A stretch of 64,000 nt of DNA, taken from Ophiobolus disseminans. Taxonomy: Eukaryota; Ascomycota; Dothideomycetes; Pleosporales; Phaeosphaeriaceae. The stretch spans positions 899,491 through 963,490 of the forward strand of contig MU006221.1 in the NCBI GenBank assembly GCA_010093685.1. The letters run 5' to 3'. The notes under the pieces are model-generated. The model saw only the letters and a list, made by a program, of their open reading frames with translations, had not been told where the DNA came from and did not search any database. The position numbers were made by a program, and so were the translations under genes. Of the stretch, positions 1 through 11,202 are shown in pieces. Positions within the stretch are counted from its first letter, which is position 1. Every line of letters starts with the position of its first letter.

Positions 1-774
1 TGGGGCATTTTCGGCGCAAACGGATCTGGGAAAACGACGCTCATCTCTCTTGTGACGTCCGACCACCCACAAACATACTCCGCACCCGTCAAACTATTCC
101 AACGCTCACGCCTCCCTGAACCCGGCGTACCTGGAATAACCATTTTCGAGGTACAAGCAAGAATGGGACACGCAAGCCCTGAAGTCCATGCCCTATTCCC
201 CAAGTACTTGACTATCAAGACCGCGCTGAAAAGTGCATGGAGCGAGACGCCAATCACGAAGCCAAAAATGAACGAACAGGACGAGAAGAGAGTAGACGCA
301 GCCCTACGGTGGTTCGAAGCCGAGATCAATCCCTCACCCAAGCCCAACGGCGAACTGGAATGGACAAGCACCACCCTCTTCGGTGAAATATCCTACTCCG
401 CCCAACGCGTACTCCTCTTCCTCCGCGCTACAATACGCAACCCCGACATCGTGATCCTAGACGAAGCTTTCAGCGGCATGGACGACCTGGCGCGAGTCAA
501 GTGTCTGCTCTTCCTGAGCCGCGGACAGAGCATGGAGCTGGAGTACACGGACGCTGGCCCGAAGCCTGTGGCTCGGGAGGGCGAGGTGGTGGTTCCGGGC
601 TTGCAGGATCATCAGGCGCTGCTTTGTGTTAGTCATAGTCGGCAGGAGATTCCGGGATGCATCAGAGACTGGATTTGTTTGCCTGAGTCTGGCACGGGGC
701 CGCCGAGGTTTGGGAAGTGGGAGGGGCCGGTGGAGTTGGATGGGGGGAGGTGGGATGAGATTTGGGACTGGTGA
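1..774 (+). CDS. ABC-type ATPase, 3' part (5' end outside window)
   Basis: This is the C-terminal part of a soluble ABC ATPase; reading is open from the first base, so the start lies left of the window. The Walker A motif GANGSGKTT is read at about bases 13-39, the Walker B is DIVILDEAFSGMD, and a late switch histidine sits in CVSHSR. The signature loop is degenerate (FGEISYSAQRVLLF instead of LSGGQ). No membrane segment is visible, and the layout resembles the yeast YDR061W-like group of stand-alone ABC proteins, whose substrate is unknown. The stop is TGA at 772-774. The gene runs convergently toward the Pps1-like gene. Family assignment is firm; the precise subgroup is inferred. Confidence 0.85.
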   Translation, partial: WGIFGANGSGKTTLISLVTSDHPQTYSAPVKLFQRSRLPEPGVPGITIFEVQARMGHASPEVHALFPKYLTIKTALKSAWSETPITKPKMNEQDEKRVDAALRWFEAEINPSPKPNGELEWTSTTLFGEISYSAQRVLLFLRATIRNPDIVILDEAFSGMDDLARVKCLLFLSRGQSMELEYTDAGPKPVAREGEVVVPGLQDHQALLCVSHSRQEIPGCIRDWICLPESGTGPPRFGKWEGPVELDGGRWDEIWDW

Positions 775-1582
775 TGAGGGAATTCTTGAAGGGAGATGAT
801 GAATTTGTGTTCCTCCTCCTTACGTATGAAACCGCCATGCCACACGGGAGCTCGTATTCAGCGCACCAATGTTGACTAACGTGCAACAAATACCTGGGTA
901 GATAGGTCGACAGATATTTTTACATTCTAGCCTATAAAGACCTGTCTACCTTTACGTACTTTTCAGAGTTTCTTGATCTCGTTATAGTGTTGTGAGGATA
1001 CATAGGCCTCTTGTTAAGATTCTTGCACCTAGGCGTGCATCACCAGATACGAGCTCCCACAAGCAAAGTGATCTAGAGAATTTCGGGACATGCCCATCAT
1101 TGATCGTAATATATATGCCGAAGAGAAGTATCCAGTTCCCTCAGCGCCATGCCCCAATCATAACTCCATTCGTAACGTATCCGATAACGCAGAATCGCAG
1201 TCAGTAAGCCGAAGCCATTGTACACGAGGCGTGAAGATGAACAACCTTCGAATCCAGACAGGACACCAGAATGGCAGACCTCCATTTCCGCCAACCACGC
1301 CGTGTGGCCGATGTCTTCCGAAACGACTCGTGAACTTGAAAAGCAAACAAAATCCGTCATCATGAGCCCCATAAAAGTAAACTGTAACGCCGAAGAAAAT
1401 ATGTCGTACACCATCGAAGAAAAGCACAGACAAATCGCGCGCAACATGACCCGAGGAATGGAGATCGTTGAAAACCTAGCAAACAAATTCGTGCTGCAGT
1501 CTCCGTGATCGTACATTCGTCGGTCGTATCGTATCGTCATGAATCGTGTCCGGGAGATTATGTATGTGAGTGAAAAAGTGTA
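775..1582. other. Intergenic region between convergent genes
   Basis: This 0.8 kb separates two convergent genes and contains the inverted-repeat element at about 846-1060. A further open stretch at 1188-1508 (+) reads as a charged, helical peptide ending FVLQSP; its only good ATG is at 1311. It has no recognisable family and no support beyond composition, so I do not call it a gene. Confidence 0.5.
846..1060. repeat. Short inverted-repeat element (MITE-like), copy 1
   Basis: The two ends carry GGGAGCTCGTAT in opposite orientation, at about 847-858 and 1047-1058. Nested inside is a second, weaker inverted pair built on AGGCCTATGTATCCTCAC. The right half, read on the minus strand, matches the unit at 6567-6645 over about 75 bases with small gaps. 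This suggests a degenerate non-autonomous element of about 0.2 kb. No clean target-site duplication is visible. Confidence 0.55.
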
Positions 1583-3746
1583 TCACTTCGAATAGGGCTT
1601 GTTCATTAGCGCGATTTCGCGCGCAACAGTGGCCCACTCCAGTTCGCGGCGAAGAGGCTCGTTGCGTCGCTGACGCTGGAACTCTTCCCACTTGAGAAGC
1701 TCGTATGTGAAGCGAAGGTGTGGTTGGATTATAACATTCAAGCGCCTGGCTCGGACGAAGCAACTGTGACGTCTCGTTAGGGACCGAACTTGATGGAGCA
1801 GTGCTGATACTTACTATGCGCGTGGAAAAGACAGGCCTAGCTCGTTCATGACTTCGGCAATACAAATCGTCGCAGAGCGTGATACACCCACCCTGCAGTG
1901 GACAAGAGTGGCGCCTCCATCTTGTTTTCCGGCTTCTACTTTACGTCAGTGGATGGGTCGACGAGAACGCGCGAGGAAGAAACTCACCAATGAATTTCAA
2001 ACACCGCTCAAACTCTCCCCAAAGCGGGTCGACGCCATTGTCCTGGACACGATCGACCATCATCAAGTTCTCGGTGGGCCAGTTGAGCCGCTTCTTAAGG
2101 TCATCGCCCCACGAGAGTGCTTCTCCAACACTCAAGATGCGAGTGATGCCAAGCTCACGCAGAAGTTCTGGGTTGTTCGCGTGTCCAAGGTTACCAAGAT
2201 ACATGTATGGCAGAATCCTGCTGGGTAAGCTGCCATCGATTTTCGAAAGCCAGTTCGGCTCCGGTGGCATGTTGAGGGCTCCCAGGCTGGAACGAGGCGA
2301 TTCCTCAAGAATACGACATTGGATAACGGTCAATAGCGCAACATCCGAAGGATAAGCAAAGAAATTTCGGCCCTTGTCGCGATGCATTCGTACCCAAGCA
2401 TCGTGCGCAGGCAGCCCTTCTGCATACATGAAGTATGCCAATGCAAGCAGTGTTGTCTCCGTATAGCCATCCGTGCAGTGGATCAGGAACTTGCGTGGTG
2501 CCACAATATCATCCATCTCAATTGCCTCGTCATCATCCGACTTTCTTCGCTTTGATCGTCTGATTTCCTGCGGGTTTGCCAATTCATACATCCACTTGCA
2601 CATATCCATCAAGCCATCGACCTCTGAATGCGACCAGGTTGGTGGCATGATGCTTCCTGAGGAAGGAAATTCCATGTGCATTGCGCACTTTCGGTTGTTC
2701 CTCTCCATACCCATTCGCAGAGCCCGGAGCGATCGTGATTCCGGCACATGCGCGAGGTCCGTTGCTTCGATGAGCATATCATATGCATCTTCGCCCACGC
2801 ATTCAGATTTTACTCCCGGATCAGGTGTGGGTCCCAAGAATACATTGTTGCTAATTTCTGACGCTGTAGACATTTTGCACATCTCGTAGCGCTCCCAGTA
2901 GAAGAAATCCGCAACATTACCTGTCATATTGCTCGTCGAATCTGTCGCAACTAGTTCTGGATATCTCTCTTGCACAACACTGAATGAATCGGAAAGCATG
3001 AAAGTGTTGAATAAACAGCGTGGAAAGCCGTTTCTTGCCTCATACTGTCGCTGAGCTTTCGAGATCCTCTGTGCTAGCGCAATCGTCTCGTTCGGGTGTG
3101 TCTTCTGGTCGCCGTACACAATGATATCTGAAACCATCGCCAGCTTGCAAGCTTGAATTTGAAAATTGCGCACCGAAAAGCCATCTTTTGGATCGCATTC
3201 AATGAAGGCTGGCGGATCTGAGGAAGCCGGCTGAAGTATCTCGTCTGCAGCAATCGCGCCCTTCAACTTCGAGCTGTTCAGGTTGCCGCCAGTCTTAACA
3301 AGCGTGAGACCCCGAAGGCAGTTGGGTACCTTGCGTACGCTCTTTCGCCGCGATGAGAAGAAGGCAAGCTGTATCTGATTTTCGGCATGCAGACCGTGCA
3401 GCCACGGAAAAACCTGGTCAGGATTCGGAAGAGGTTGAGTAGCCATATGCTCCAGTGCTTCCGCCATGCGATCCGCCGTAATCGTGTACACAGGTGGATC
3501 ATCTGAGTATTCAGTGCAGTACTGATTAGGCGGGTATGTGATGGAGGAAGTCTCGATGAGGCTGTCCTGCCGTGGTGGCGAAGCCGGGGGTGTTGCAGGA
3601 AGTCCACCTGGGGAACATATTGGAATGTGCTTGTTGGGAATAGCTGCCGGAGTGCCACGGGTGGAAGTGTTGAGTGACAGATGCGGCGGTGGTGTTGACG
3701 TGCGGTGAGGCATGGGCATGGATGCCCTGGCGACTGCTGCAGTCAT
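1583..3746 (-). CDS. PPS1: Pps1-like dual-specificity protein phosphatase
   Basis: Dual-specificity phosphatase of the yeast Pps1 type, implicated there in S-phase control. Three exons: 3746-1988, 1935-1815 and 1763-1583, giving 686 residues. The introns are GT-AG (donors GTGAGT and GTAAGT; acceptors TAG and CAG). The C-terminal domain begins near SLPSRILPYMYLGNLGH and carries the active loop HCRVGVSRSA (Cys600, Arg606), which exists only after splicing. An upstream phosphatase-like domain has HCTDGYTE near Cys424, where Glu replaces the expected Arg. The N-terminus is Pro/Ser/Thr-rich. The protein ends with a basic helix and MNKPYSK. Start chosen at the first ATG of the long open frame. Confidence 0.9.
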
Positions 3747-5410
3747 GCTTGCAGCCAGGGCGAGTGACGATTAGGATGCAATTGAAGGCACGCGACGTGT
3801 GGAAGGCGACTGGTCAATCTATTCGGGCAGGTCCACCACGTATAGCGATGATGTTATTAAGTTTGGGTTGCCCTTCCTAATCAAGTGGGTTCCAATGGCC
3901 GAAGGTGAGTACTAAAGTGGCTCGGTTCCAATGTGGCCGAAAGTATGCGGGTCACGGGAAGATGGCGTGACGGTGAAGGCTCCTGAAGAGCAATTGATGA
4001 GCGATGAGACCAAATAAGGGGTTTCGGGATTCACACACCTGGGCGCGGTCTGATCTCGATGTTGGAATGATGTGATCAACAGCACGTGAATGGAGAAGGA
4101 AAGAGCTGTCGAGGCCCAGCCCTTTGCGGGAAGTGCAAGTCTAAAGCGTGGCAACGTGTGCGCACAGCATCTTGTTGAAAGAGGTGGAGTGAGGAGAGAT
4201 GCAAAGTGAATTGATCTGGTCTGGGGAGAGAAAGGAAGGGGAATGGAGGGGCAATGGGCGTTGAGGAGGAGGTCGCACAGCATAGTAGCGTAATGCTATG
4301 CGTTTCGTGAGTGGTTCCCCGCTATCTCACACTCCCAGGATTCGGCAGGGCCGTTTTGCTTCATTCATCCTGGTTGGCGTCCTGCAAGCCACATGCACGC
4401 TTGTCCACACAGAGTTCTATGGTTGGATCGAGTCGACAACGCAGAAGCATACATTGCAAATATAGCAACGTCTTTTTGCCTGACGGGCGCTTCGTGTGAG
4501 GCACCGTGAAGGCGCAGCTATCTCTGCGGCGATAAGGGACCAGGGTGCGGGGCACATGTCGACGACCAAACCACCAGTTCTTCGAGACGGCGTGAATGTC
4601 AAGCCCCGCTAAGTTGCAGTCCGGCAGCGTGGAATCGGGCTGTCAATTTAGTGTCGCCATTTGCATGCGGATCCAAGCATGAGAGTGGACTCGGCTACCC
4701 CACATCTCTCGCCCAGCAGACGCCATTCGCCACCCACCACCATTGTTCAGGCCCAGAGCTTCGTCGAACGATGGTCGATCGACCCCGCTCCAATTCGTTG
4801 TTGCAGCCGCTCTGCAACCACCACATGTCCTACGTGCCACTGCAAGGCGCACCTACATGAAGATGGAATGGAGCAGGTTGTGCTGCAGGCTGTCAGAAAC
4901 TGTTGAACTTGCGTAACCCCGCGAGCTGGGTCATGCCGGAAGCCGTGCGACACGATAAGAAAAAGCCGATCCAATTGGGACGGGAAGGCTTCGTTAGTTC
5001 AGCTGAAGGTCTACCCTTCGCATTCGCTGCACCCATCCGTCAGCTAATGCTTGCTGACGTACAATTAAATAGAATCGCTGTAACCTTCTGGCTTGAAGGA
5101 CCGACTCGATAAATATGCAGGGTTGATGCCTCAATTGATTGATCAGAGGTGGGAAGAAGTTCATGTTCATGTGCATTTATCCATTGAGCATGTGAACCTG
5201 TGGCACAACTCCGAACAGTGCTCGCGTGCCCTTCGTAGTAGCGCAGAAGTACCCTGTCGTGCATTACGACGATCAGCTTCCCATGAAACTACCATCTTTT
5301 ACTCCTAAACTCCAGCGCATCCAAAACTGTAGCAACGTCGTTTCCCATCAACCGTCGAATAAACCGTGAAACGCAGTCCGTACGCATAACGAACGAATTG
5401 CCGTAGTGTG
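3747..5410. other. Intergenic region, no gene supported
   Basis: This 1.7 kb lies between the Pps1-like promoter and the 3' end of the polymerase delta subunit gene. Only short, overlapping reading frames on both strands are present; none has a recognisable domain, signal peptide or consistent splice sites. Confidence 0.5.
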
Positions 5411-6089
5411 TCAAGTCGCCTCGGTGTTGATCTTTGAGTTCAGAAGTTCATCCACCTGTGACCGCTGAAGCGCCACTCTGCTATCCTTATCCATCTCCTT
5501 CAACAGCACAGCCAAGACCTCAATCGGAGGATTTAGTTTGAGACGATACGCACGCTTCCAGCGCTTCAATCGAGCAATACCAGTGCAGGGCTATATATGC
5601 GAATCATGTCAGCGCAAGCACGTTGACTATGGTGTGTTGTCGAGCAATGCATAGCTTATAGGGGGACCAACTTACGCCATAATGTCCGCTCATATCGAAC
5701 TCCCTCAGGATCTTCTCATGCAGGCTCAAATCCTGCTGGTGTACCCTCGGTGCCATTCGGGGCTTCTCCTTTGCGGCCCAGTACTTCTTCAGCGCTGCGT
5801 CTGATATCCGCCGGGCCTGGTCCTCCTCTGGTGTGCTTTGGACTTTTTGCGCTTCAACTTCCTCCTTCGTCTGATCGATGATAGCCGCTTCGACAGTCGT
5901 GGGCTCGTCTATGATCTCAATGACGTCGTCCTTCGAATCTTTCTTCGTCACAGCATCTTCGAGTATGTTCTTCTTTGCGCCCTGTGCTTTTACGCCAGCC
6001 TTTGTGACTTTGTTTGACGCTCCGTGGAATGCAAGGGTCGACTGCTGCGATTTGCTCGCCGGACCTGAAGCTCGTCGTTTCGGAGGCAT
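5411..6089 (-). CDS. CDM1: DNA polymerase delta small subunit (Cdm1/POLD4 family)
   Basis: Fourth, smallest subunit of the replicative polymerase delta, acting in nuclear DNA replication. Two exons, 6089-5676 and 5590-5411, joined by a GT-AG intron (GTAAGT...TATATAG) give 197 residues. The conserved C-terminal signature appears only across the junction: EKILREFDMSGHYG is followed by PCTGIARLKRWKRA and then LKLNPPIEVL. The N-terminus is basic and includes QQSTLAFHG at residues 15-23, which resembles a PCNA-binding box but is not a perfect match. The middle is acidic and probably disordered. The gene is divergent from the DcpS gene. The call rests on the RLKRW-NPP-EV pattern. Confidence 0.85.
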
Positions 6090-6317
6090 CTTGAGGGTTC
6101 TGTATCGATTGTTGCGGTAAAATGTGTGGTGTTCAAGGTTGCGATGTGGTGCGACTGGGGACAGCTCCTAGGGATGCAATCATGGTGTGAGCGTCATGTC
6201 CGTGCGCTTGGCAGATCGGCCGTGCTCCTGCCGTGGTTGTCCCAGCGACACGCTTGACGCGTTGGCATGTGACCTCATACTCCACATTCGCCAAAATTCG
6301 TGACCCGCTAGCTGGAA

Positions 6318-6408
6318 CTTAGCTGGAAGCCTGTACGTCCTCGCAGTACTTTCAACACTATGCTAAATTTAGAAAAGAACGTTGAGGATAGACAGGCCGG
6401 TATAAGCT
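6318..6408. repeat. Inverted-repeat unit, copy 2a
   Basis: The left arm TTAGCTGGAAGCCTGTACGT (6319-6338) is mirrored by the right arm, whose reverse complement starts TTAGCTTATACCGGCCTGTC. The arms are about 35 bases and enclose about 25 AT-rich bases. The core GCCTGT(A/C)(C/T)(A/G)TCCTC is shared with the other copies. Confidence 0.5.
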
Positions 6409-6566
6409 AAACACGAACAATTACGACACCTGGGCCCTCCAATCAGCTGTATCCTCAGCATCGCAGTATTCCAGGGTTTCCCATCATTTAGTAAGTTAAG
6501 GAATTCCATTGAGTTTGATAGCATGCATTTCAAATTATTACGTCAATCTTTCATCGGTACTGTTAA

Positions 6567-6645
6567 GAGCTCGTATTTGGTGATGCACCACTGAGTGCTC
6601 TCGAGTTTAACTGGAAGCCTGTATATCCTCACAACACTTTAAGAT
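6567..6645 (+). repeat. Dispersed repeat, copy 2b
   Basis: This stretch runs from GAGCTCGTATTTGGTGATGC to GCCTGTATATCCTCACAACA. It matches, in order and spacing, the reverse complement of 983-1058 with a few substitutions and gaps. Two separated blocks matching in the same order make chance resemblance unlikely. Confidence 0.6.
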
Positions 6646-6773
6646 ATCCCAAGTACAAGCTCATTTGACAACCTACCACGAACCACTTGCTAACCTTGTA
6701 CTACAGAGTTGACTCTCCCAACCTACATCACACTGCCCGATAAACCGAGCTCCTCCATTCCCCACCAAAAACC

Positions 6774-7813
6774 ATGACCTCAACGACCCCTCCCGAAATC
6801 GCCTCAAAAGCCGAATCCCTCATCCCCCAATTCAAACTCACCCGCCTCCTCAACTCCGACCAAGCCGGCCGCCGCATCTCCCTCCTCGGCACCATCGACT
6901 CCAAACCCGCGCTCCTAATCGCCGAGCGCGCCGCCTTCTCCACCTCGCGCGCCACCCTATCCAGCTTCTCCACCTCCCTGCGCAACATCAAGAACCTAGG
7001 CGCAAACGACATCTACGCGTGGTTCCTCGCCAACAGCGACCCAAACTTCTCAAGCGAAGATGGCGAACAACCCCCAGATTTTAAACTCAACCTCATCTAC
7101 CCCTGCACGCAGAAACACGTGAACAAGTACGAAGCACAAGGCCTGCGAATCGTGACTGAAACGCCAGCCATATACGCGAAATTCGTACGTCCGTACATGC
7201 AGCGCCAGCGCGAGAAAGGCGCACTGAACTGGGTGTTCAACATCATCGAAGGCCGCACCGAGCAGGAAGACGTCATGTACCGCGAGCACGGCGACGAAGG
7301 ATTTCTGCTGCTTCCAGACCTGAACTGGGATCGCAAGACAATGGGAAGCTTGCATTTGCTCGGGCTGGTGGAGCGGCGGGATATATGGAGTGTGCGGGAT
7401 CTCAAGAAGAGGAATGTGGAGTGGTTGGAACATATGCGGGGGAAGATGATTGAGGCGACGGTTAAGTTGTATCCGCATGTGGAGAGGGATCAGTTGAAGT
7501 TATACGTGCACTGTAAGGAAATGTTCATTTTGGCTTGGTTGACATTGCTGACGTGGTTATAGATCAACCGACGTACTACCACTTTCACATTCACATCGTG
7601 CATGTCTCGCTCGAGGCGGGCAGCACACAAGCTACGGGCAAAGCTTTGGGATTGGAAAACATCATCTCGCAACTCGAGACCATGAGCGACGGGGACGATG
7701 CCGGTATGCAGGATGTTAGTCTGACGTTTCACTTGGGCGAGAGGAGTGAGCTATGGGAGAAGGTATTTGCACCGTTGAAAGAAGCGAGGGAAATTAACGT
7801 TGATGCGTTTTGA
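6774..7813 (+). CDS. DCS1: Scavenger mRNA decapping enzyme DcpS
   Basis: HIT-family pyrophosphatase that hydrolyses the m7GpppN cap left after 3'-5' mRNA decay. Exons 6774-7512 and 7563-7813 give 329 residues. The 50-nt intron (GTAAGG...TTATAG) interrupts a Tyr codon. The catalytic histidine triad HFHIHIVHV (His253, 255, 257) starts just after the junction. Upstream, the N-terminal cap-binding domain holds the family-typical segments LNWVFNIIEG and FLLLPDLNWD. Downstream is the helix GLENIISQLE. The length fits the family. Start chosen at ATG 6774, in a run of pyrimidine-rich leader sequence. Confidence 0.92.
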
Positions 7814-7896
7814 AGAAGACACATCCCAGAAGACGAGGACTCGCGATACTATTAGAGATTAGACACCTGCAACCCAGCAAAGAAACGCCACAATCC

Positions 7897-9833
7897 TCAA
7901 TTCCCTTCCTTCTCCCAATCCACCCTATCAACCATATCCGCTTCCCAATCCTTCTCCTTCTCCTTGCCCTTCCCACTATCCACACCCTCGTCCCCATCTC
8001 CACTATACCTGCTCTCCCCACTTACATACTCTTCGCTCCCGCACCCCACGCTCGCCTTCCTCTTCTCGACCCTCTCTTTCATCCTGGCCAACCTCTCCTC
8101 CCTCTCCAAATCGAGTCTAACCCTGGCCTGCTCCGCGGCCAAGCGCGTAAAGTCATCGCTCGCACTGGTGCGTATACTGCTCCTCATGCGCGCAATTCTC
8201 GTCTCGCCATCGTCTGTACTACCAAGCACTACCCTCCCTCCACTAATGCCACCGTTGACGCTCATACTAATCCCCGCATTAGATAATTGTGGAGAGCGCC
8301 AGACTGCCAGACTGCCCCATATCGTCCCGTCGCTGGTTTGTATAGTCCGCCACGGCTTTTCGCGTAAAGAGAAGATGAGACAATCGACAAAGCCCATGGA
8401 TGTGATGCATATAGTGGTTCCGATGCGGAAGAACCATATCGGGTGATGTGCGAAGCGGTCGCTGTACATCATGCAGTGCTGGATGAAGGGAATGAGCCAC
8501 ATAAGCGTATATACGAGCGGATAGATGAACATGAGGCGCAGTTGGCGGTGTATGCGCATGCGCTGGCGGTGCAAGTGGCGCGTTGCGGGGGGTGTGGGTG
8601 AGGTTTCACGCGCTGAAGGGGGGTCGTTGCGGATAACATGGGTTTGGGTGGTTTCTGTTGAGAGGGAATCGCTGGGTTGGTGGAGTGCGGGAGAGAGAGG
8701 GCCACCACGAGGCTCTCCAAATGGTGAGGGTATGGATTCCGGCTTGATGGTTTGACCCGAAGGAATTGCGAAAAGGGGTGGGCGGACGGAGGGTGTACGC
8801 TGGAGAGGAAGTTGTTTTGGGCTAGAAGGCAAAGATTGCGTTAGGCCTGTCGTCGCGCCGTTTATGGTGTGCCGTTCGGTTGCAAATACGACAGCTGATC
8901 CTCTTCGTTGGGATGCGACGACATCATGGGCTATTGATGAGGCTCTTCGGCCGCAACTTTCATGATCTTCTCCTGCAGAATTTGAATGGTCTACTGCTGC
9001 TTCGGCGTCCCTATCAACATGTGAATCCCCTCTTGTCGTGTTGGTTGTTGATGTTTGAAGGCTTCGGCTGAATTTCGCATAGGAGCGGAACTCAAAGCCA
9101 ACATATGCATAGATAGCGATGGCAAGACTGACAATGATAGCCGCAATAAGATACCTTGGTATCCAGGCGAGAGCCAGTCTATACCAGAATGGCCGGATGG
9201 GAAGTGTGCAAAAGGCGCCTTGAGACAGGTAGGCGGACTCGGGGTTGATGAATGCCAGGCTAGCCATTGTACCCGGAAGCACTAGTCCACCGAAGTAGAG
9301 ATAATATCGATACTTGTACAGCCCATCCGACGTCCCACGAGTCGCTGGGCGAAAGACCTGGAGAGCGCTATGCACCGCCATGACGAGGACAGCGTAGTCT
9401 GACCAGATGTTAGAGCTTGGCATACCATATACCGTCCAGCACTCACCACTAGTCTCGGCACCGTATTGAATGAAGAATCCACTCGCCTGGCAGAAATTCG
9501 TTTCGGTTTTGACGGTCCCTCGAGCTAGCGAAAAAACGGCAAATACGAAGTACCAGACGGATCTCGTGAGATCCCCATATACCAACAGCATGATAAGGCT
9601 GGACCACTTGTCAACCGCAGCGTCCGCTGCATAGGATGGGCCAGAACTCACCGATGGCGGAATAGCTTTTCCATGCGACAAAACCAGTAAAAAGCAACGA
9701 CGGAAGCCATGACACTGGCGCCAGAGCATGATAGAGCTACCAATCGTACTTGATATGTTCGTTGTAGGTCGCGAGCCTCAGCGGATGTGTAGGCCGAGTC
9801 GGGTCCTAGCATTGCAAGCGCGGAGTGATGCAT
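7897..9833 (-). CDS. Git3/Gpr1-type G-protein-coupled receptor
   Basis: Seven-helix receptor related to the yeast glucose receptors Gpr1/Git3, expected at the plasma membrane upstream of cAMP signalling. Exons 9833-9652, 9598-9447 and 9398-7897 give 611 residues. The first intron (53 nt) joins helix 1 to LIMLLVYGDL. The second is 48 nt, in frame and free of stops, so an unspliced reading would insert 16 residues between AETS and DYAVLVMAVHSALQVF. A long Ser/Pro-rich third cytoplasmic loop separates the N-terminal helices from the C-terminal pair, LMFIYPLVYTLMWLIPF and FFRIGTTICITSMGF. The tail is charged, with a Lys/Glu-rich end. Ligand unknown. Confidence 0.85.
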
Positions 9834-10336
9834 GATGGCGTAAACAGCTGTGAGCAGGTTGCGCTTAGTAGTGACGAATTAATGATGAGAAATATTGTTG
9901 TTGGTTAATGTTCGGAAGGATGGAGAAGAGCTGTCCGATGGATACTATGTCGAATGATAGAAGCTCTGGCAACGACGACGAAAAAGGTCACAAATTGCAA
10001 AGGAGCAACGGACAAGCCGTCTCCAGAGATCTTTTCTTCTTCCTTGTTACAGTATGTACAAGCTTAGTCCTGAAAATGGGTAAGACACGACACGACTCGG
10101 CGCAAGATTGACATACCTCACTGAGACATAGAAGCTTTGCGATAATGCCCTAAAGAGCGCTCTACAAACTCGCGAATCTGATAGAAGTCCCACGTTCCTC
10201 TACTTGGTACCTTCAAGGATAGTGCCTCGTCTAACGTGTTCTGGTACCGATACTAGATAGTTCTTCTTCTCTAGGCATAGGCGGGCATGTAAACACCGCA
10301 AACTTATGCTCGTCGTGAACTGGGTATCTGCGCTGG
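9834..10336. other. Intergenic region between two minus-strand genes
   Basis: Half a kilobase holding the presumed promoter of the receptor gene and the 3' region of the ubiquitin hydrolase gene. I see no additional gene or clear element. Confidence 0.5.
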
Positions 10337-11202
10337 CTAATCAAATGACTCTGCCAGGGTGATCAAACTGAAGCGTAGGTCGCCTCCTCCAGCTTCAGAC
10401 TCGCGCTTCAAAAAGCTGCGCACTCCAAGATCGAGAGCCTTTTCGCTAAGCACATCCTCATCCGGGGACAATTCACCACGCTTGAGTGGACCCTTGCGTC
10501 GGCCGTCCAGTTCCCACAGATTGTTGTTCTGCGACTTGACAAAGCAGACGTAGTGCAAATCGACGTTGTCCTCGGCAGCTGGGGCACTGGTATCTCCACC
10601 GCTAGCAGCAGCCTGGTGGGCGGTCTCGAGGGCTTCTGATTCGTAGAGAAGGTCGGCTCGCTCGAAAGGTTTCAGCGGGATGGCGTCGTTCAGCAGCTTG
10701 GCCAGATTAGAGTGCGGGTCTGTGGAAGCTGTTAGAATGCGGGCAAGACGGTCTCAGAAGCAGGTGAAAACATGCCGATATTGGTGCGTGCTGCACCATT
10801 GGAGACACCATGTAACAGGCCGATCAGTCCACAAGCGTTGCCAATGGTCTGCTTATACCAGACGACCTCCTCTTCCGGACCGTGACCCTGGTACTCGGAG
10901 CGGTCTTTGTCTTCCTGCACGCGGAACTTTTCGTACGTCTCAGATACGGGAAACACCAGGAGCAGGGCGTGGGCCGGTCGGGGGACGAAGGCAAGCAGCT
11001 CCGGCTCGTCGATGCTGAAGACATCGTGGAAGGCTAGCTTCTCGGATAGACCGAGCTTGTGCACGAGCGAGGACATGACCTCTGGGTTGTTCTCTGTCAT
11101 TGCGCATTAGCGGGCATTGTTTGGTGGTAGACGACATGTCATACCCAGGGGAATGAAGCGCTTCTTCCCCGGAGGGACATCGGGCGACTCGGAAGCAGAC
11201 AT
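10337..11202 (-). CDS. YUH1: Ubiquitin C-terminal hydrolase (Yuh1/UCH-L family, peptidase C12)
   Basis: Cysteine protease that removes small adducts from the ubiquitin C-terminus. Exons 11202-11145, 11093-10776 and 10719-10337 give 252 residues. Catalytic residues are visible: Gln101 and Cys107 in QTIGNACGL, His181 in DLHYVCF and Asp197 in LWELDG. Intron 1 (51 nt) is GT-AG and restores the conserved start FIPLENNPEVM. Intron 2 (56 nt, 10775-10720) begins GCATGT and ends CACAG, with CTAAC upstream; this GC-AG intron is required to join TNI to DPHSNL in frame. Size is typical for the short UCH class. Divergent from the Arc1-like gene. Confidence 0.92.

Larger units (their letters stand above)
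6090..6773. promoter_or_regulatory. Shared divergent promoter region, carrying repeat copies
   Basis: About 0.7 kb separates the starts of the polymerase delta subunit gene (-) and the DcpS gene (+). Much of it is occupied by copies of the dispersed GCCTGTATATCCTCAC repeat, so the element lies within both presumed promoters. No TATA box or other specific site can be assigned. Confidence 0.5.

Noticed and set aside
1188..1508. Charged open stretch, plus strand
   Set aside because: Protein-like, but no recognisable family, weak start and adjacent to the repeat element; kept only as a note.
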